The notes under the pieces are model-generated. The model was not told the origin of the DNA and ran no database searches. It saw only the letters and a list, made by a program, of their open reading frames with translations. From the NCBI RefSeq assembly GCF_000576595.1, contig NZ_AWSA01000010.1, positions 1 through 64,000 of the forward strand: a stretch of DNA of 64,000 nucleotides, read 5' to 3'. Positions 25,824-34,327 of this stretch are shown one piece after another. Each line of letters starts with the position of its first letter. Position 1 is the first letter of the stretch. The translations under genes and the position numbers were made by a program. This DNA comes from Intrasporangium oryzae NRRL B-24470 (lineage in GTDB: Bacteria; Actinomycetota; Actinomycetes; Actinomycetales; Dermatophilaceae).

Positions 25824-26738
25824 TCAGGCGAGCTGCCACGTGGGGTCGCACGACAGCTCGACGTTGAGCCACACGGCATACGTCGGTGCGGCGAGTCGCT
25901 CGAGGAGGGCCGCGCGGAGCCGGTCGATGCGGGAGACGTCCCACTCGCCGACCTCGACGACGTGGTCGACCTCGAGGTAGAGCCGAGCGCCGGTCTTCGT
26001 CATGCGGATGACCGGCTCGTGGAGGCCCATCGACGCGCACACCTCGGTGACGGCGGCGCGCGCGGGTGTCTCGATCGCCTCGGGAGGCCGCATCTCGAGG
26101 AGCTCGCGGAACATCGTCCGCACGAGGCGCAGCGGGGCCGGCAGGACGATGAGGGAGACGACGAGGACGAGGACCGGGTCGACGTAGCGGCCCGCCGTCG
26201 CCTTGGCGTCCCCCTCCGGCAGGAGCGCGACGACACTGAACCCGACGAGGATGGCGACCGAGAGGAGGCTCGCGATCCGCCACCCCAGCTCTTCCGCGGC
26301 GACGAGCTCGTCGCGACGCGCGGGCGTCCTCAAGCGGAGCGCCACGCCGATGCAGAGGACCGCCGCCACAGCGGCATACAGCAGCGCCGAGCCCGTCTCG
26401 ACGTCGTCGCCGCCTGCGAGGATCACGAGGACGGCGTCCGTCACGGCGTATGCCGTGAAGCCGAGACGGGCGATCCCCTGCGCGCCGATCGCCATCGGGA
26501 GCATCGCCTGGCGCCCGTAGGGGAAGGCGGGCGAGTCGCCGGCCGCGGCGGCGCGGGCCGCGGCGAGTGACAGGAGGCTCATGACGAGCCCGATCCCTGC
26601 GGAGACCCCGTCGAAGAGGATCACGCGGGAACCGGCCGCGAGACCCCAGACCACGGCGAGCACCGCCGACACGGCACCCGCGACCACGGACAGCCTCAGG
26701 GCGCCATAGGAGGCCCGGTCCTGCGCGGCATCGGTCAT
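25824..26738 (-). CDS. Cation diffusion facilitator (CDF) family transporter
   Basis: Membrane exporter of divalent metals, 304 residues, with six helices and a cytoplasmic C-terminal domain (about 215-304). The helix-2 metal motif is altered: FDGVSAGIGLVMSL has the first Asp but lacks the usual H/D-x-x-x-D partner, while the helix-5 end VDPVLVLVVSLIVL keeps one Asp. So the transport site may be degenerate or serve another ion. The C-terminal part includes MTKTGARLYLEVDHVVEVG, the CDF cytoplasmic strand pattern. The ATG at 26738 follows GGGAG. A perfect copy of the TCACCC-N5-GGGTGA dyad lies 63 bases upstream. Confidence 0.8.
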   Translation of the reverse strand: MTDAAQDRASYGALRLSVVAGAVSAVLAVVWGLAAGSRVILFDGVSAGIGLVMSLLSLAAARAAAAGDSPAFPYGRQAMLPMAIGAQGIARLGFTAYAVTDAVLVILAGGDDVETGSALLYAAVAAVLCIGVALRLRTPARRDELVAAEELGWRIASLLSVAILVGFSVVALLPEGDAKATAGRYVDPVLVLVVSLIVLPAPLRLVRTMFRELLEMRPPEAIETPARAAVTEVCASMGLHEPVIRMTKTGARLYLEVDHVVEVGEWDVSRIDRLRAALLERLAAPTYAVWLNVELSCDPTWQLA

Positions 26739-26795
26739 CTCGTCTCCCACCGGGGCGTGGTGCTCCGTCGCACGGTTCCACGAGGGGGTCCCGGC

Positions 26796-26822
26796 GATCA
26801 TCACCCCACCAGGGTGATGATC
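26796..26822. promoter_or_regulatory. Extended TCACCC-N5-GGGTGA dyad upstream of the cation efflux gene
   Basis: GATCATCACCC (26796-26806) and GGGTGATGATC (26812-26822) form an 11-bp perfect dyad around CACCA. The core at 26801-26817 is identical in layout to the dyads at 21723 and 21804. Confidence 0.65.
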
Positions 26823-26923
26823 CAGCCCCGGACGGGATCCTCGCGCCCGGCCGGTCACACGCCGAGTGGCCGGCTCCCCCTCCGGGACGGAACCGGCCAC
26901 TCGGCGGCGGCTGGGCGCGCGGG

Positions 26924-27775
26924 CTACTTCACCTCGGCGCGGGTCAGGCGCCAGATGCCGACGGCGAGCGGCAGGACGACCCAGAGGCCGACCGAGGTGC
27001 CGAGCCGGGCCCACTGCTCAGTCGTCAGCGACCCCTCGAAGAGCGGCTGCATCGTCCGGTTGAGATCGAGCCAGCGACCCACGTCGCCCACCCAGCTGAC
27101 GAGCGAGCCGAGGATCGACCACGCGGTCGGCAGGACGAAGTAGACGACGACCGCGGCGGGCGTGTTCTTGAACAGCATGCCGAAGCCGACCCCCTGGGCC
27201 AGGCCGAGCAGGACGTAGAGCGACGCGCCGAGCAGGGTGAGGCCCGCGATGCTCCAGTCGCCCTCGATGCCGCGGAAGGTGATCGCCGCCTGGTGCGCGA
27301 CGACAGCGAGCACGAAGGACAGCACGAGCGCCCCGACCCCGACGAGCAGCGCGGCGACGAGCTTGGCCCACGCCACCCGGCCGCGCCTCGGCTCGAGACC
27401 GAACGTCACGAGGCCGGTGCGCTGCGACCACTCCGACGTCACGGCGAGGATGCCGACGACCGGCAGGATGATCGCCTGCGGCATCGTCGTCGCCTGGAGG
27501 TAGTCCTCGAAGCTGTGCTGGCCGCCGTTGTTGAAGAAGAGGATGACGAGCGCCGTCGCGATGACGGCCCCGATCCCGATGACGAGCCAGCGACCGGCTC
27601 GGGTGTCGAGCATCTTGCGCAGCTCGACGTGGACGAGCCGCGCGAACGTCACACCGGTCCTCGGCCGCTCCCCCGGGATGCGGCTCGGGACCGTGGCGGT
27701 CGTGGGCAGCGGGGACTCGGCGTGCTTGGAGACCCCTGCCGGCCCAGCGGCATACGACGTGGTCGTGGTGCTCAT
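26924..27775 (-). CDS. ABC-2 type exporter permease
   Basis: A 283-residue membrane subunit with a cytoplasmic tail of ~55 residues and six helices. The segment LVHVELRKMLDTRAGRW before the first helix and the later SEWSQRTGLVTFGLEPRR are typical of ABC-2 permeases paired with BcrA/NatA-like ATPases. The start overlaps the ATPase stop in ATGA, so the two form one complex. The N-terminal tail contains the REP-like word in frame (SYAAGPAG). The substrate is unknown; such systems export antibiotics, peptides or sodium. Confidence 0.87.
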   Translation of the reverse strand: MSTTTTSYAAGPAGVSKHAESPLPTTATVPSRIPGERPRTGVTFARLVHVELRKMLDTRAGRWLVIGIGAVIATALVILFFNNGGQHSFEDYLQATTMPQAIILPVVGILAVTSEWSQRTGLVTFGLEPRRGRVAWAKLVAALLVGVGALVLSFVLAVVAHQAAITFRGIEGDWSIAGLTLLGASLYVLLGLAQGVGFGMLFKNTPAAVVVYFVLPTAWSILGSLVSWVGDVGRWLDLNRTMQPLFEGSLTTEQWARLGTSVGLWVVLPLAVGIWRLTRAEVK

Positions 27776-28671
27776 GCCGCCACCGCCTCTCGGGCCGCAC
27801 CCGCGGTGAGCTCGAGGAACATCTCCTCGAGTCCTCGGCTGTCGCCCCCGCGCAGCTCGTAGAGGACGATGTCGTGCGCTGCGGCGATGCGGCCGACCGT
27901 GAGCGGCTCCGCCTCGACCTGGAGGCCGCCGGTCGCGGCCCGCGTCGCGACGACCGAGTCGGCGGCGAGCGCGGCGAGCAGGCGCTCGTCGTCGGTCGAG
28001 CGGACGATCGTGCCGGCCCCCGCCAGGAGCTCCTCCTTCGTGCCCTGGGCAACGATCCGGCCGTGGCCGATGACGATGATCTCGTCGGCCACGCGCTCGA
28101 TCTCGTTGAGGAGGTGCGAGCTGAGCAGGACCGTGCCGCCCTCGTTGGCGTATCCGCGGAGCAGGTCGCGCATCCAGCGGATGCCCGCAGGGTCGAGGCC
28201 GTTGGCCGGCTCGTCGAGGATGAGGACCTCTGGGTCGCCGAGGAGCGCGTGCGCGATGCCGAGGCGCTGACGCATCCCGAGCGAGTAGTTCCGGACCCGG
28301 CGCGATGCCTCCTTGTCGGTCAGGCCCACGAGCTCGATCATCTCGTCGACCCGGCGACGGTCGACGCCCATGAGGATGGCGCCCAGGGTCAGGACCTCTC
28401 GACCGGTCCGGCCGGCGTGCTGGGCGGACGCGTCGAGCAGGACGCCGACGTGACGGCCCGGGTTGGGCAGGTGGCCGTAGGGCCGGCCGAGGACCGTCGC
28501 GGTCCCCGAGGTGGCGGGGGTGAGGCCCGCCATGACGCGCATGGCCGTGCTCTTGCCAGCGCCGTTGGGTCCGAGGAAGCCGGTGACGAGACCGGGCTTG
28601 ACCTCGAACGAGACGTCGTCGACGGCCGTGAACGGGCCGTACCGCTTCGTGAGTCGCTCCACTGTGATCAT
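27772..28671 (-). CDS. ABC exporter ATPase (BcrA/NatA type)
   Basis: A 299-residue ATPase. Walker A is GPNGAGKST (34-42), the signature is YSLGMRQRLG, Walker B is VLILDEPANGLDP, and the switch His follows in LLSSHLLNEIE. The C-terminal ~80 residues are the variable domain seen in drug-exporting members. It precedes and overlaps the permease gene. The start ATG at 28671 has GAGAGGG upstream. A 24-bp perfect palindrome about 78 bases upstream may regulate it. Confidence 0.9.
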   Translation of the reverse strand: MITVERLTKRYGPFTAVDDVSFEVKPGLVTGFLGPNGAGKSTAMRVMAGLTPATSGTATVLGRPYGHLPNPGRHVGVLLDASAQHAGRTGREVLTLGAILMGVDRRRVDEMIELVGLTDKEASRRVRNYSLGMRQRLGIAHALLGDPEVLILDEPANGLDPAGIRWMRDLLRGYANEGGTVLLSSHLLNEIERVADEIIVIGHGRIVAQGTKEELLAGAGTIVRSTDDERLLAALAADSVVATRAATGGLQVEAEPLTVGRIAAAHDIVLYELRGGDSRGLEEMFLELTAGAAREAVAA

Positions 28672-28748
28672 GGGGTTCACCCTCTCGCCGCGCCGGTGGC
28701 ACCGGCCATTGGGGTTGCTCCCCACCCGACCCCGGACCCTGCCGCCGC

Positions 28749-28772
28749 CGACCCTGAGTCGACTCAGGGTCG
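28749..28772. promoter_or_regulatory. 24-bp perfect palindrome upstream of the ABC-2 exporter
   Basis: The half-site CGACCCTGAGTC (28749-28760) is followed at once by its exact reverse complement (28761-28772). With no spacer it resembles an operator for a dimeric regulator rather than a terminator hairpin, although ending of the oxidoreductase transcript upstream cannot be excluded. Confidence 0.5.
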
Positions 28773-28831
28773 AACCCCGAGAGACCCGGGTCGTGCGCAC
28801 CACAACAAGCCCGCCCGGGCGAAGAACATCC

Positions 28832-29860
28832 TCACTCGCCGGGGTAGGTGACTCCGGTCTGGCGGCGGACCTCGTCCATCGCCTCCATCACGCGCAGCGT
28901 GGCCGCGTGCGGCATCGAGGTCGTCTCGGTCGAGCCGGCGACGAGGCAGCGGGCGAACTCGGCCGCCTCGTAGCTGAAGCCGCGCAAGTTGTCGGGCAGC
29001 GCGCCGTCGTACGTGTCGAGGACCGCGCCGTCGCGACTGACGAGGCGCACCACGTTGGGGGCGTAGAACCGGCCGTCGATCTCGAGGCGCGCGTCCGTAC
29101 CGGCCACGACGGCCGAGCACGGCGTCGCCGCGTTCATCGTGCACGACAGCAGCCCTTGCGCGCCCGCCTCGCCGGTCACGACGATGCTCGTGGCCTCGTC
29201 GACGCCGAGCTCGGTCAGGGTGCCCGTCCCCGAGACCGAGGCGAACCCGCCGAACAGCATGTCGGAGAAGGAGATCGGGTAGACGCCGAGATCGAGCAGG
29301 GCGCCACCGGCGAGCTCGGGCTGCGAGAGCCGGGCCGGCCCGTCGGGGTAGAGCTTCTGGCCGTGGTCGGCGAAGACCACGACGATCTCGCCGAGCAGCC
29401 CTCCGTCGACGGCCTGCTTCACGACGTCGTAGTGCGGCAGGTAGCGGCTCCACATGGCCTCGGCGGCGAGCAGCCCCCGCTCCGTCGCGGCGTCGAGCAC
29501 CTGACGGGCCTCGGCCGCGCTCCGCGTGAACGCCTTCTCGACGAGGACGGGCTTGCCGGCCTCGAGCGCCAGCAGGGCGTGGTCACGGTGCTCGGAGTGC
29601 GGCGAGGCGACGTAGACCGCGTCGACTCCGTCGTCGGTGACGAGCTCCTCGTAGCTGCCGTAGGCCCGTTCGATGCCGAACTCGTCGGCGAAGCCCCGCG
29701 CCCGGTCCGCGTTGCGCGAACCCACCGCGACAACCTGCGACGCGGTTCCGACGGCGACCGCCTCGGCGAACGTGTGCGCGATGCCGCCCGGGCCGAGGAT
29801 GCCCCAGCGGATCGCCGGAGCCTCGTGCGGGTCGGGGGTGAGCGGTCCGGGGAGGGTCAT
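28832..29860 (-). CDS. Gfo/Idh/MocA-family oxidoreductase
   Basis: NAD(P)-dependent sugar or cyclic-compound dehydrogenase of 342 residues. The Rossmann motif is GILGPGGIAHTFAEAV, near residues 20-35; the family E-K-x motif reads LVEKAFT (Ala replaces Pro), and the central catalytic segment is LLDLGVYPISF in place of the more common D-x-x-x-H-D. This matches the dihydrodiol-dehydrogenase-like branch. The ATG overlaps the stop of the DinB gene upstream in ATGA, so the two form an operon. The substrate is unknown. Confidence 0.85.
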   Translation of the reverse strand: MTLPGPLTPDPHEAPAIRWGILGPGGIAHTFAEAVAVGTASQVVAVGSRNADRARGFADEFGIERAYGSYEELVTDDGVDAVYVASPHSEHRDHALLALEAGKPVLVEKAFTRSAAEARQVLDAATERGLLAAEAMWSRYLPHYDVVKQAVDGGLLGEIVVVFADHGQKLYPDGPARLSQPELAGGALLDLGVYPISFSDMLFGGFASVSGTGTLTELGVDEATSIVVTGEAGAQGLLSCTMNAATPCSAVVAGTDARLEIDGRFYAPNVVRLVSRDGAVLDTYDGALPDNLRGFSYEAAEFARCLVAGSTETTSMPHAATLRVMEAMDEVRRQTGVTYPGE

Positions 29861-30408
29861 GCGTTCACGTCCCAGAGGTGGTGGATGACGTCGTGCAGGA
29901 AGTACTTCGCGAGGCTGTCGGTCGTGAAGCGCGAGCCGTTGCTCCGCTCGGCCGGCCACGTCCACTGCTCGCCGACGGGCAGCGCGTATGCCGCTGCCGC
30001 CGCGTCGAACGCGCGGGTGACCTCACGCCTCACCTCCGACGGGTCGGAGCGCCAGTAGGCCTTCTCGAGCGCGGTCTCGTCCTGGTCCCAGTTGGCGAAG
30101 TGGACGAGCTCGCCGCCGCCGGCGAGGATCTGCTCGACCCGGCCGCGCATGACGTCACAGACGTCGCGGACGTGACAGACGTACTCGAGCGGAGACCACA
30201 CCCCGGACGACGGGCGGGTGCGCACGTCGGCGCGACCGAGCACGGCGGCATACCGGCTGGAGGCGTCGTGGAGGATCTCGGGGATGCCGTCGACGCGGAC
30301 GTCGCGCGCGTCGAAGCCGCAGTCGGGGCAGTGGCGCGAGAGGACCCAGGTCCAGTCGGCGGAGTCGGGGGTCGATGGCCCCGGGTCGGTGAGCGGAGCG
30401 TCGGACAT
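29857..30408 (-). CDS. DinB-family metal-binding protein
   Basis: A 183-residue four-helix DinB-like protein. Expected metal ligands include a His in YVCHVRDV and the C-terminal cluster FLHDVIHHLWDV. A CPDCGF motif near residue 27 adds a possible zinc site. Family members include thiol-dependent transferases (mycothiol or bacillithiol). The ATG lies six bases after TACGCT, so it is probably leaderless and drives the DinB-oxidoreductase pair. Confidence 0.8.
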   Translation of the reverse strand: MSDAPLTDPGPSTPDSADWTWVLSRHCPDCGFDARDVRVDGIPEILHDASSRYAAVLGRADVRTRPSSGVWSPLEYVCHVRDVCDVMRGRVEQILAGGGELVHFANWDQDETALEKAYWRSDPSEVRREVTRAFDAAAAAYALPVGEQWTWPAERSNGSRFTTDSLAKYFLHDVIHHLWDVNA

Positions 30409-30467
30409 GGGCTCAGCGTACGACCGGCGGGTTCGGGGTGCGGCGGGACCTCCGATAGCGTGCGTTC

Positions 30468-31568
30468 GTGCTCAAGGATCAACTGCCGTGGATCGTCCTC
30501 GGCATCGTCGTCGTCGTGCTCGTCGTCGCGGGCATCGTCCTGTCCAGGGTCGATGTCACGTCGCCGGTGAGCCTGCGTCGGCGCGTGCGCCCGCACCGCG
30601 GGCACTTCCGCAACGGGGAGGTCCCTCCTGCCGACCTCAAGCAGGCCGCGATCGTCATCAACCCGACGAAGTTCACCGACCAGGGCCCGGTCCGCGAGCG
30701 CATCGCCGCGACCTGCCGCGCGGTGGGCTGGGGCGAGCCGCTCTTCTACGAGACGACGGCCGAGGACCCGGGACGCGGCCAGGCGATGCAGGCCGTCAAG
30801 GACGGCGCCAAGGTCGTCTGCAGCCTCGGGGGCGACGGCACGGTCCGCCACGTCGCGAGCGGTCTCGTCGGCACGGAGACCCCGCTCGGGATCCTCCCGG
30901 GTGGCACCGGCAACCTCCTCGCCCGCAACCTCGACCTCCCGGTCGACGCCTTCGACACGGCCATGACGGTGGCGCTGACGGGCCGCAACCGCCGGATCGA
31001 CGTCGGCGAGCTCGTCCTCGGCGACACCGACCGCGACGGCAACCCGGTCGGGCCGAGCGAGTCGCACTACTTCCTCGTCATCAGCGGCATCGGGATGGAC
31101 GCCGCGATCATGGCCGGCACCAACGAGAACCTCAAGAGCAAGGTCGGCTGGGCCGCCTACATGCTCTCGGGGGTCAAGAGCCTCGTGTCGCCCGAGTTCC
31201 GCACGACGATCAGGCTCGACACCGACCCGGAGTTCCGCCGCCGCGCGCGGGGGGTCATGATCGGCAACTGCGGGCGCCTCCTCGGCGGCCTCGTCCTCAT
31301 GCCCAACGCCCGGGTCGACGACAACCAGCTCGACGTCGTGATCGCGTCGCCCAAGGGCGTCGTGGGCTGGGTCCCGGTCGCGACGCGCGTCCTGACCCGA
31401 CAGCGCAAGGGGCACCCGACGCTCGACCAGCGCACGTGCCAGGAGGTGCGCGTCCGGGTCGACCGTCCGCTGCCTGTCCAGGTCGACGGCGACGTCGTCG
31501 GCGAGGCGACCGAGGTCAACGCGATCGTCCGTCCGGGCGTCCTCTCGGTCCGCGTCAGCGCGACCTGA
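30468..31568 (+). CDS. Diacylglycerol/lipid kinase-family protein (DagK-like)
   Basis: A 366-residue lipid kinase-like protein anchored by an N-terminal helix (about residues 8-26). The catalytic domain has the nucleotide motif SLGGDGTVRHV (GGDGT at 121-125) and the second signature LPGGTGNLLARNL (GGTGN at 145-149). Actinobacterial homologues phosphorylate diacylglycerol or related lipids. The start is the GTG at 30468, exactly six bases after TAGCGT. The terminal codons and stop lie within the first unit of a tandem repeat. Confidence 0.9.
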   Translation: MLKDQLPWIVLGIVVVVLVVAGIVLSRVDVTSPVSLRRRVRPHRGHFRNGEVPPADLKQAAIVINPTKFTDQGPVRERIAATCRAVGWGEPLFYETTAEDPGRGQAMQAVKDGAKVVCSLGGDGTVRHVASGLVGTETPLGILPGGTGNLLARNLDLPVDAFDTAMTVALTGRNRRIDVGELVLGDTDRDGNPVGPSESHYFLVISGIGMDAAIMAGTNENLKSKVGWAAYMLSGVKSLVSPEFRTTIRLDTDPEFRRRARGVMIGNCGRLLGGLVLMPNARVDDNQLDVVIASPKGVVGWVPVATRVLTRQRKGHPTLDQRTCQEVRVRVDRPLPVQVDGDVVGEATEVNAIVRPGVLSVRVSAT

Positions 31569-31616
31569 GGCGCGGACCTGAGGCGCGCGACCTGAGGCGC
31601 CCGACCTGAGGCGCGG
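31562..31616. repeat. 13-14-bp tandem repeat at the end of the lipid kinase gene, four units
   Basis: GACCTGAGGCGC plus one or two variable bases is repeated four times without gaps (31562, 31575, 31589, 31603). The first unit contains the last codons and the TGA stop of the kinase gene. The unit has no strong hairpin potential by itself. Confidence 0.85.
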
Positions 31617-31657
31617 CGCGGCCCGGACTGCGCGGCCCCGGCAGCGCCGACCCGTCG

Positions 31658-33001
31658 TCAGGCGAAGAGCGCCTGGCCCCACCACTCGCCGGGCTGCGTG
31701 CCGGGCGGGCACGCGAAGACGGCCGACCCGTTGTGCTCGATGTACTCGTTCAGCCCGTCGGCCTTGGCCAGCGCGCGCTGCATCGGGACGAACTGCGTCC
31801 CGGGGTTGCGCATGAACGCGATGAAGAAGAGCCCGGCGTCGAGGTGCCCGACGCCGTCGGTGCCGTCGGTGAAGTTGTAGCCGCGACGCAGGATCCGTAT
31901 GCCGCCGAGCTGGCTCGCGTGGGCGAGGCGCACGTGGGCGTTGAGCGGGATCGCCGGCGAGCCGTCGGGTCCCTTGCGCGCGAAGTCGGGCTCGTCGAAC
32001 TCCCTGGCCGCTCCGAGGGGTGCACCCTCCTTCTTGTCGCGGCCGATGACGTCCTCCTGCTCCTGGAGGTTGGTCCGGTCCCAGACCTCGATGTGCATGC
32101 GGATGCGGCGCGCGACGAGGTAGGAGCCGCCGGCCATCCACGCGCCGCCGCCCGTCTCGTCGGCGGGCGCGACCCAGACGTGCTCGGTCAGGCCCGCGGG
32201 GTCCTCCGCCTTGAGGTTGTTGGTGCCGTCCTTGAAGCCGAACATGTTGCGCGGTGTCGCCTGCGCGGTCGACGTCGAGGAGGTCCGGCCGAAGCCGAGC
32301 TGCGACCACCGCACGGAGACGACGCCGAAGCCGAGCCGGACGAGGTTGCGGACCGCGTGGACCGCGACCTGCGGGTCGTTGGCGCAGGCCTGGATGCAGA
32401 GGTCGCCGCCGGAGCGTCGCGGGTCGAGCTGGTCGCCGGCGAACTCCGGCAGCTCCTCGAGGGCGGCGGGCCGGCGGTCGGCGAGCCCGAACCGCTCGTC
32501 GAAGAGGGACGGGCCGAAGCCGATCGTGATCGTGAGCCCCGAAGCCGGCAGACCGTAGGCCTCGCCGGTGTCCTCGGGGACACGGTTGGGGCCGCCGCCG
32601 ACAAGGCCTCCCGGCGCGGCCTCGGCGCCCGCGGTCATCCGCTCGGCGGCGCGCGTCCAGGTCTTGAGCAGCTCGACGAGCTCGGCCCGGTCCTTCGTCA
32701 CGACGTCGAGCGCGACGAAGTGGAGGCGGTCCTGCGCGGGCGTGACGATGCCGGCCTGGTGCGGGCCGTGGAAGGCGATCGGGGCGTCGAGCCCGAGCGT
32801 CGTGGACCCCGCCGACGCGGGAGAGGGCTCGCTCGCGGAGGCCCGCCCGGCGGCATACGTGCCCGCGGCTCCCGCGACCACCCCGGCGAGGGCGGCCGAC
32901 CCGGAGACGCCGAGGAGCCGGCGGCGGCTCAGGCCACCGCCGGCGGCCGGACCCGCCTCCACGTCAGGCGTGTCGGAGGGCAGCGGCGACGACTCGGTCA
33001 C
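31658..33001 (-). CDS. efeB: Dye-decolorizing (DyP) heme peroxidase EfeB, Tat-exported
   Basis: Heme peroxidase of the EfeUOB iron system, 447 residues. A Tat signal is present: SRRRLLG at 25-31, followed by a hydrophobic stretch. The DyP motif GFKDGTNN carries the catalytic Asp; the proximal heme His lies in the later half (HIEVWDRTNLQEQ region) and the GTQFVPMQRALA tail is typical. The start is GTG, overlapping the efeO stop in GTGA. In this system EfeB is thought to oxidise ferrous iron or release iron from heme. Confidence 0.93.
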   Translation of the reverse strand: MTESSPLPSDTPDVEAGPAAGGGLSRRRLLGVSGSAALAGVVAGAAGTYAAGRASASEPSPASAGSTTLGLDAPIAFHGPHQAGIVTPAQDRLHFVALDVVTKDRAELVELLKTWTRAAERMTAGAEAAPGGLVGGGPNRVPEDTGEAYGLPASGLTITIGFGPSLFDERFGLADRRPAALEELPEFAGDQLDPRRSGGDLCIQACANDPQVAVHAVRNLVRLGFGVVSVRWSQLGFGRTSSTSTAQATPRNMFGFKDGTNNLKAEDPAGLTEHVWVAPADETGGGAWMAGGSYLVARRIRMHIEVWDRTNLQEQEDVIGRDKKEGAPLGAAREFDEPDFARKGPDGSPAIPLNAHVRLAHASQLGGIRILRRGYNFTDGTDGVGHLDAGLFFIAFMRNPGTQFVPMQRALAKADGLNEYIEHNGSAVFACPPGTQPGEWWGQALFA

Positions 33002-34152
33002 GCGGTCTCCACGACCCCCGGCACCTTCGCGACCTGCTCGGCGAGCGCGTCGAGGGAGACCGAGAGGGCCTTGATATCCGCCTGGGTAAGCGCGGTGTAG
33101 CTCTTGTAGTCCTCGCCGGTGCGGTGCGACTCGAGCAGCGTCTTCAGCTCGGCGAACCGGGCGTCGAGCGCCTTCTGGAGCTCGGGGTTGCGGGCGGTGA
33201 CGACGGGGCGGAGCGCGGCGAGCGCCTGCTGCGAGCCCTCGAGGTTGCCGTCGAAGTCCCACAGGTCGGTGTGCGAGTAGCGCTCCTCCTCACCGGTGAT
33301 CTTGCCGGTCGCGACCTCGTCGAGCAGGGCCTTGGCGCCGTTCGCGATCGACAGGGCGGTCGGCTCGACGGTCTTGGACTTCTCCGCGATCTGCTTGACG
33401 TCGGCGAGGAGCTGGTCGGCGACGGCGGAGGAGTCCTTCTGGAGGCCGTCCTTCCAGAGGTCCTTCTCGAGGCGGTGGTAGCCGGTGAAGGCCATGCCCT
33501 CGGCGATGACGTCCTCGCGGCCGTCGATCTTCGGGTCGAGGTCGCCGAAGCTCTCGGCGACCGGCTCGATGGCCTCCCACGGGTGGCGGGCCTCCGCGTA
33601 GAGGGCCTTGGCCTTCGCGACGTCGCCCGCCTTGACGGCCGCGACGAAGGCCGCCGTCTCCTCGACGAACTCGTCGGCCTCGTGGGCGACGAACGTCTTG
33701 TAGTCGGCGATGGCCTTGGCGACCGTCGCGTCGGTGCTGCCCTTGGCGGCGGTGCCGGTCACGGTGAAGGGGGCGCGGATGCCGTCGCCGACCATGCCGG
33801 GCTTGCACGCGGTCGTCAGGGTGCCAGGCTCGGTCGCCTCGATCTTGAGCTCGCGCGAGAGGCCCGGGGTGATGTTCTCGACCTCGCCGACGATCCGGTC
33901 GCCCTCGCCGTAGACGTAGAACTCGTTGACCTTCGTCCCGGTGTTGGTCACCTCGAAGGTGATCGTCCCGGCCTTGGCGGTCGTCGAGCTCAGCTCACAC
34001 GTCGTGTCGGTGGCCTTGACGGTGATGGTGCCGCTCGCGGCCCCGGTCGACGTCGAGCCGGTGCCGGCCTTGTCGGTGCAGCCGGCGAGGGCGAGCGCCG
34101 CCGTGAGCGACAGGGCGAGGGGCGCGGCGAGGCGCAGGACGGGGCGGGACAT
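32998..34152 (-). CDS. efeO: Iron uptake lipoprotein EfeO (cupredoxin plus M75 domain)
   Basis: Periplasmic/surface iron-binding component of 384 residues. A lipoprotein signal ends LAGC with Cys at residue 25. A cupredoxin-like domain (about 40-135) precedes the helical imelysin/M75 domain, with its metal motif HxxE in EARHPWEAIEP and the GMAFTGYHRLEKDLW segment. This two-domain layout is the long EfeO form. It lies between efeU and efeB. Confidence 0.93.
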   Translation of the reverse strand: MSRPVLRLAAPLALSLTAALALAGCTDKAGTGSTSTGAASGTITVKATDTTCELSSTTAKAGTITFEVTNTGTKVNEFYVYGEGDRIVGEVENITPGLSRELKIEATEPGTLTTACKPGMVGDGIRAPFTVTGTAAKGSTDATVAKAIADYKTFVAHEADEFVEETAAFVAAVKAGDVAKAKALYAEARHPWEAIEPVAESFGDLDPKIDGREDVIAEGMAFTGYHRLEKDLWKDGLQKDSSAVADQLLADVKQIAEKSKTVEPTALSIANGAKALLDEVATGKITGEEERYSHTDLWDFDGNLEGSQQALAALRPVVTARNPELQKALDARFAELKTLLESHRTGEDYKSYTALTQADIKALSVSLDALAEQVAKVPGVVETA

Positions 34153-34327
34153 GGTGCTCCTGTGGTGCGAGGGCGTCGTGAGTCGACGTGGGCGGGGGCG
34201 GGGGACGCGCGTCCGTATGCCGCTGGGCCGGTTCGGTCGGCCGGTGCGGTCGGCGCGCAGCGGGGGTCGTGCTGGGTCTTGCTGGGTCTTGCTGGGTCTT
34301 GCTGGGTCTTGGTGGGTCGGGCAGGGG
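34153..34327. other. efeU-efeO spacer with a decamer repeat and a REP-like word
   Basis: The spacer holds the recurrent word GTATGCCGCTGGGCCGG beginning at 34215 and the tandem decamer at 34271-34320. No gene is supported. It may reduce or reset expression between efeU and efeOB. Confidence 0.5.
34271..34320. repeat. 10-bp tandem repeat GCTGGGTCTT, four exact units plus a degenerate fifth
   Basis: Four perfect copies span 34271-34310; GGTGGGTCGG follows as a decayed copy. It lies just after the efeU stop on the leftward transcript. Perfect identity suggests recent slippage, so length may vary between isolates. Confidence 0.9.
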
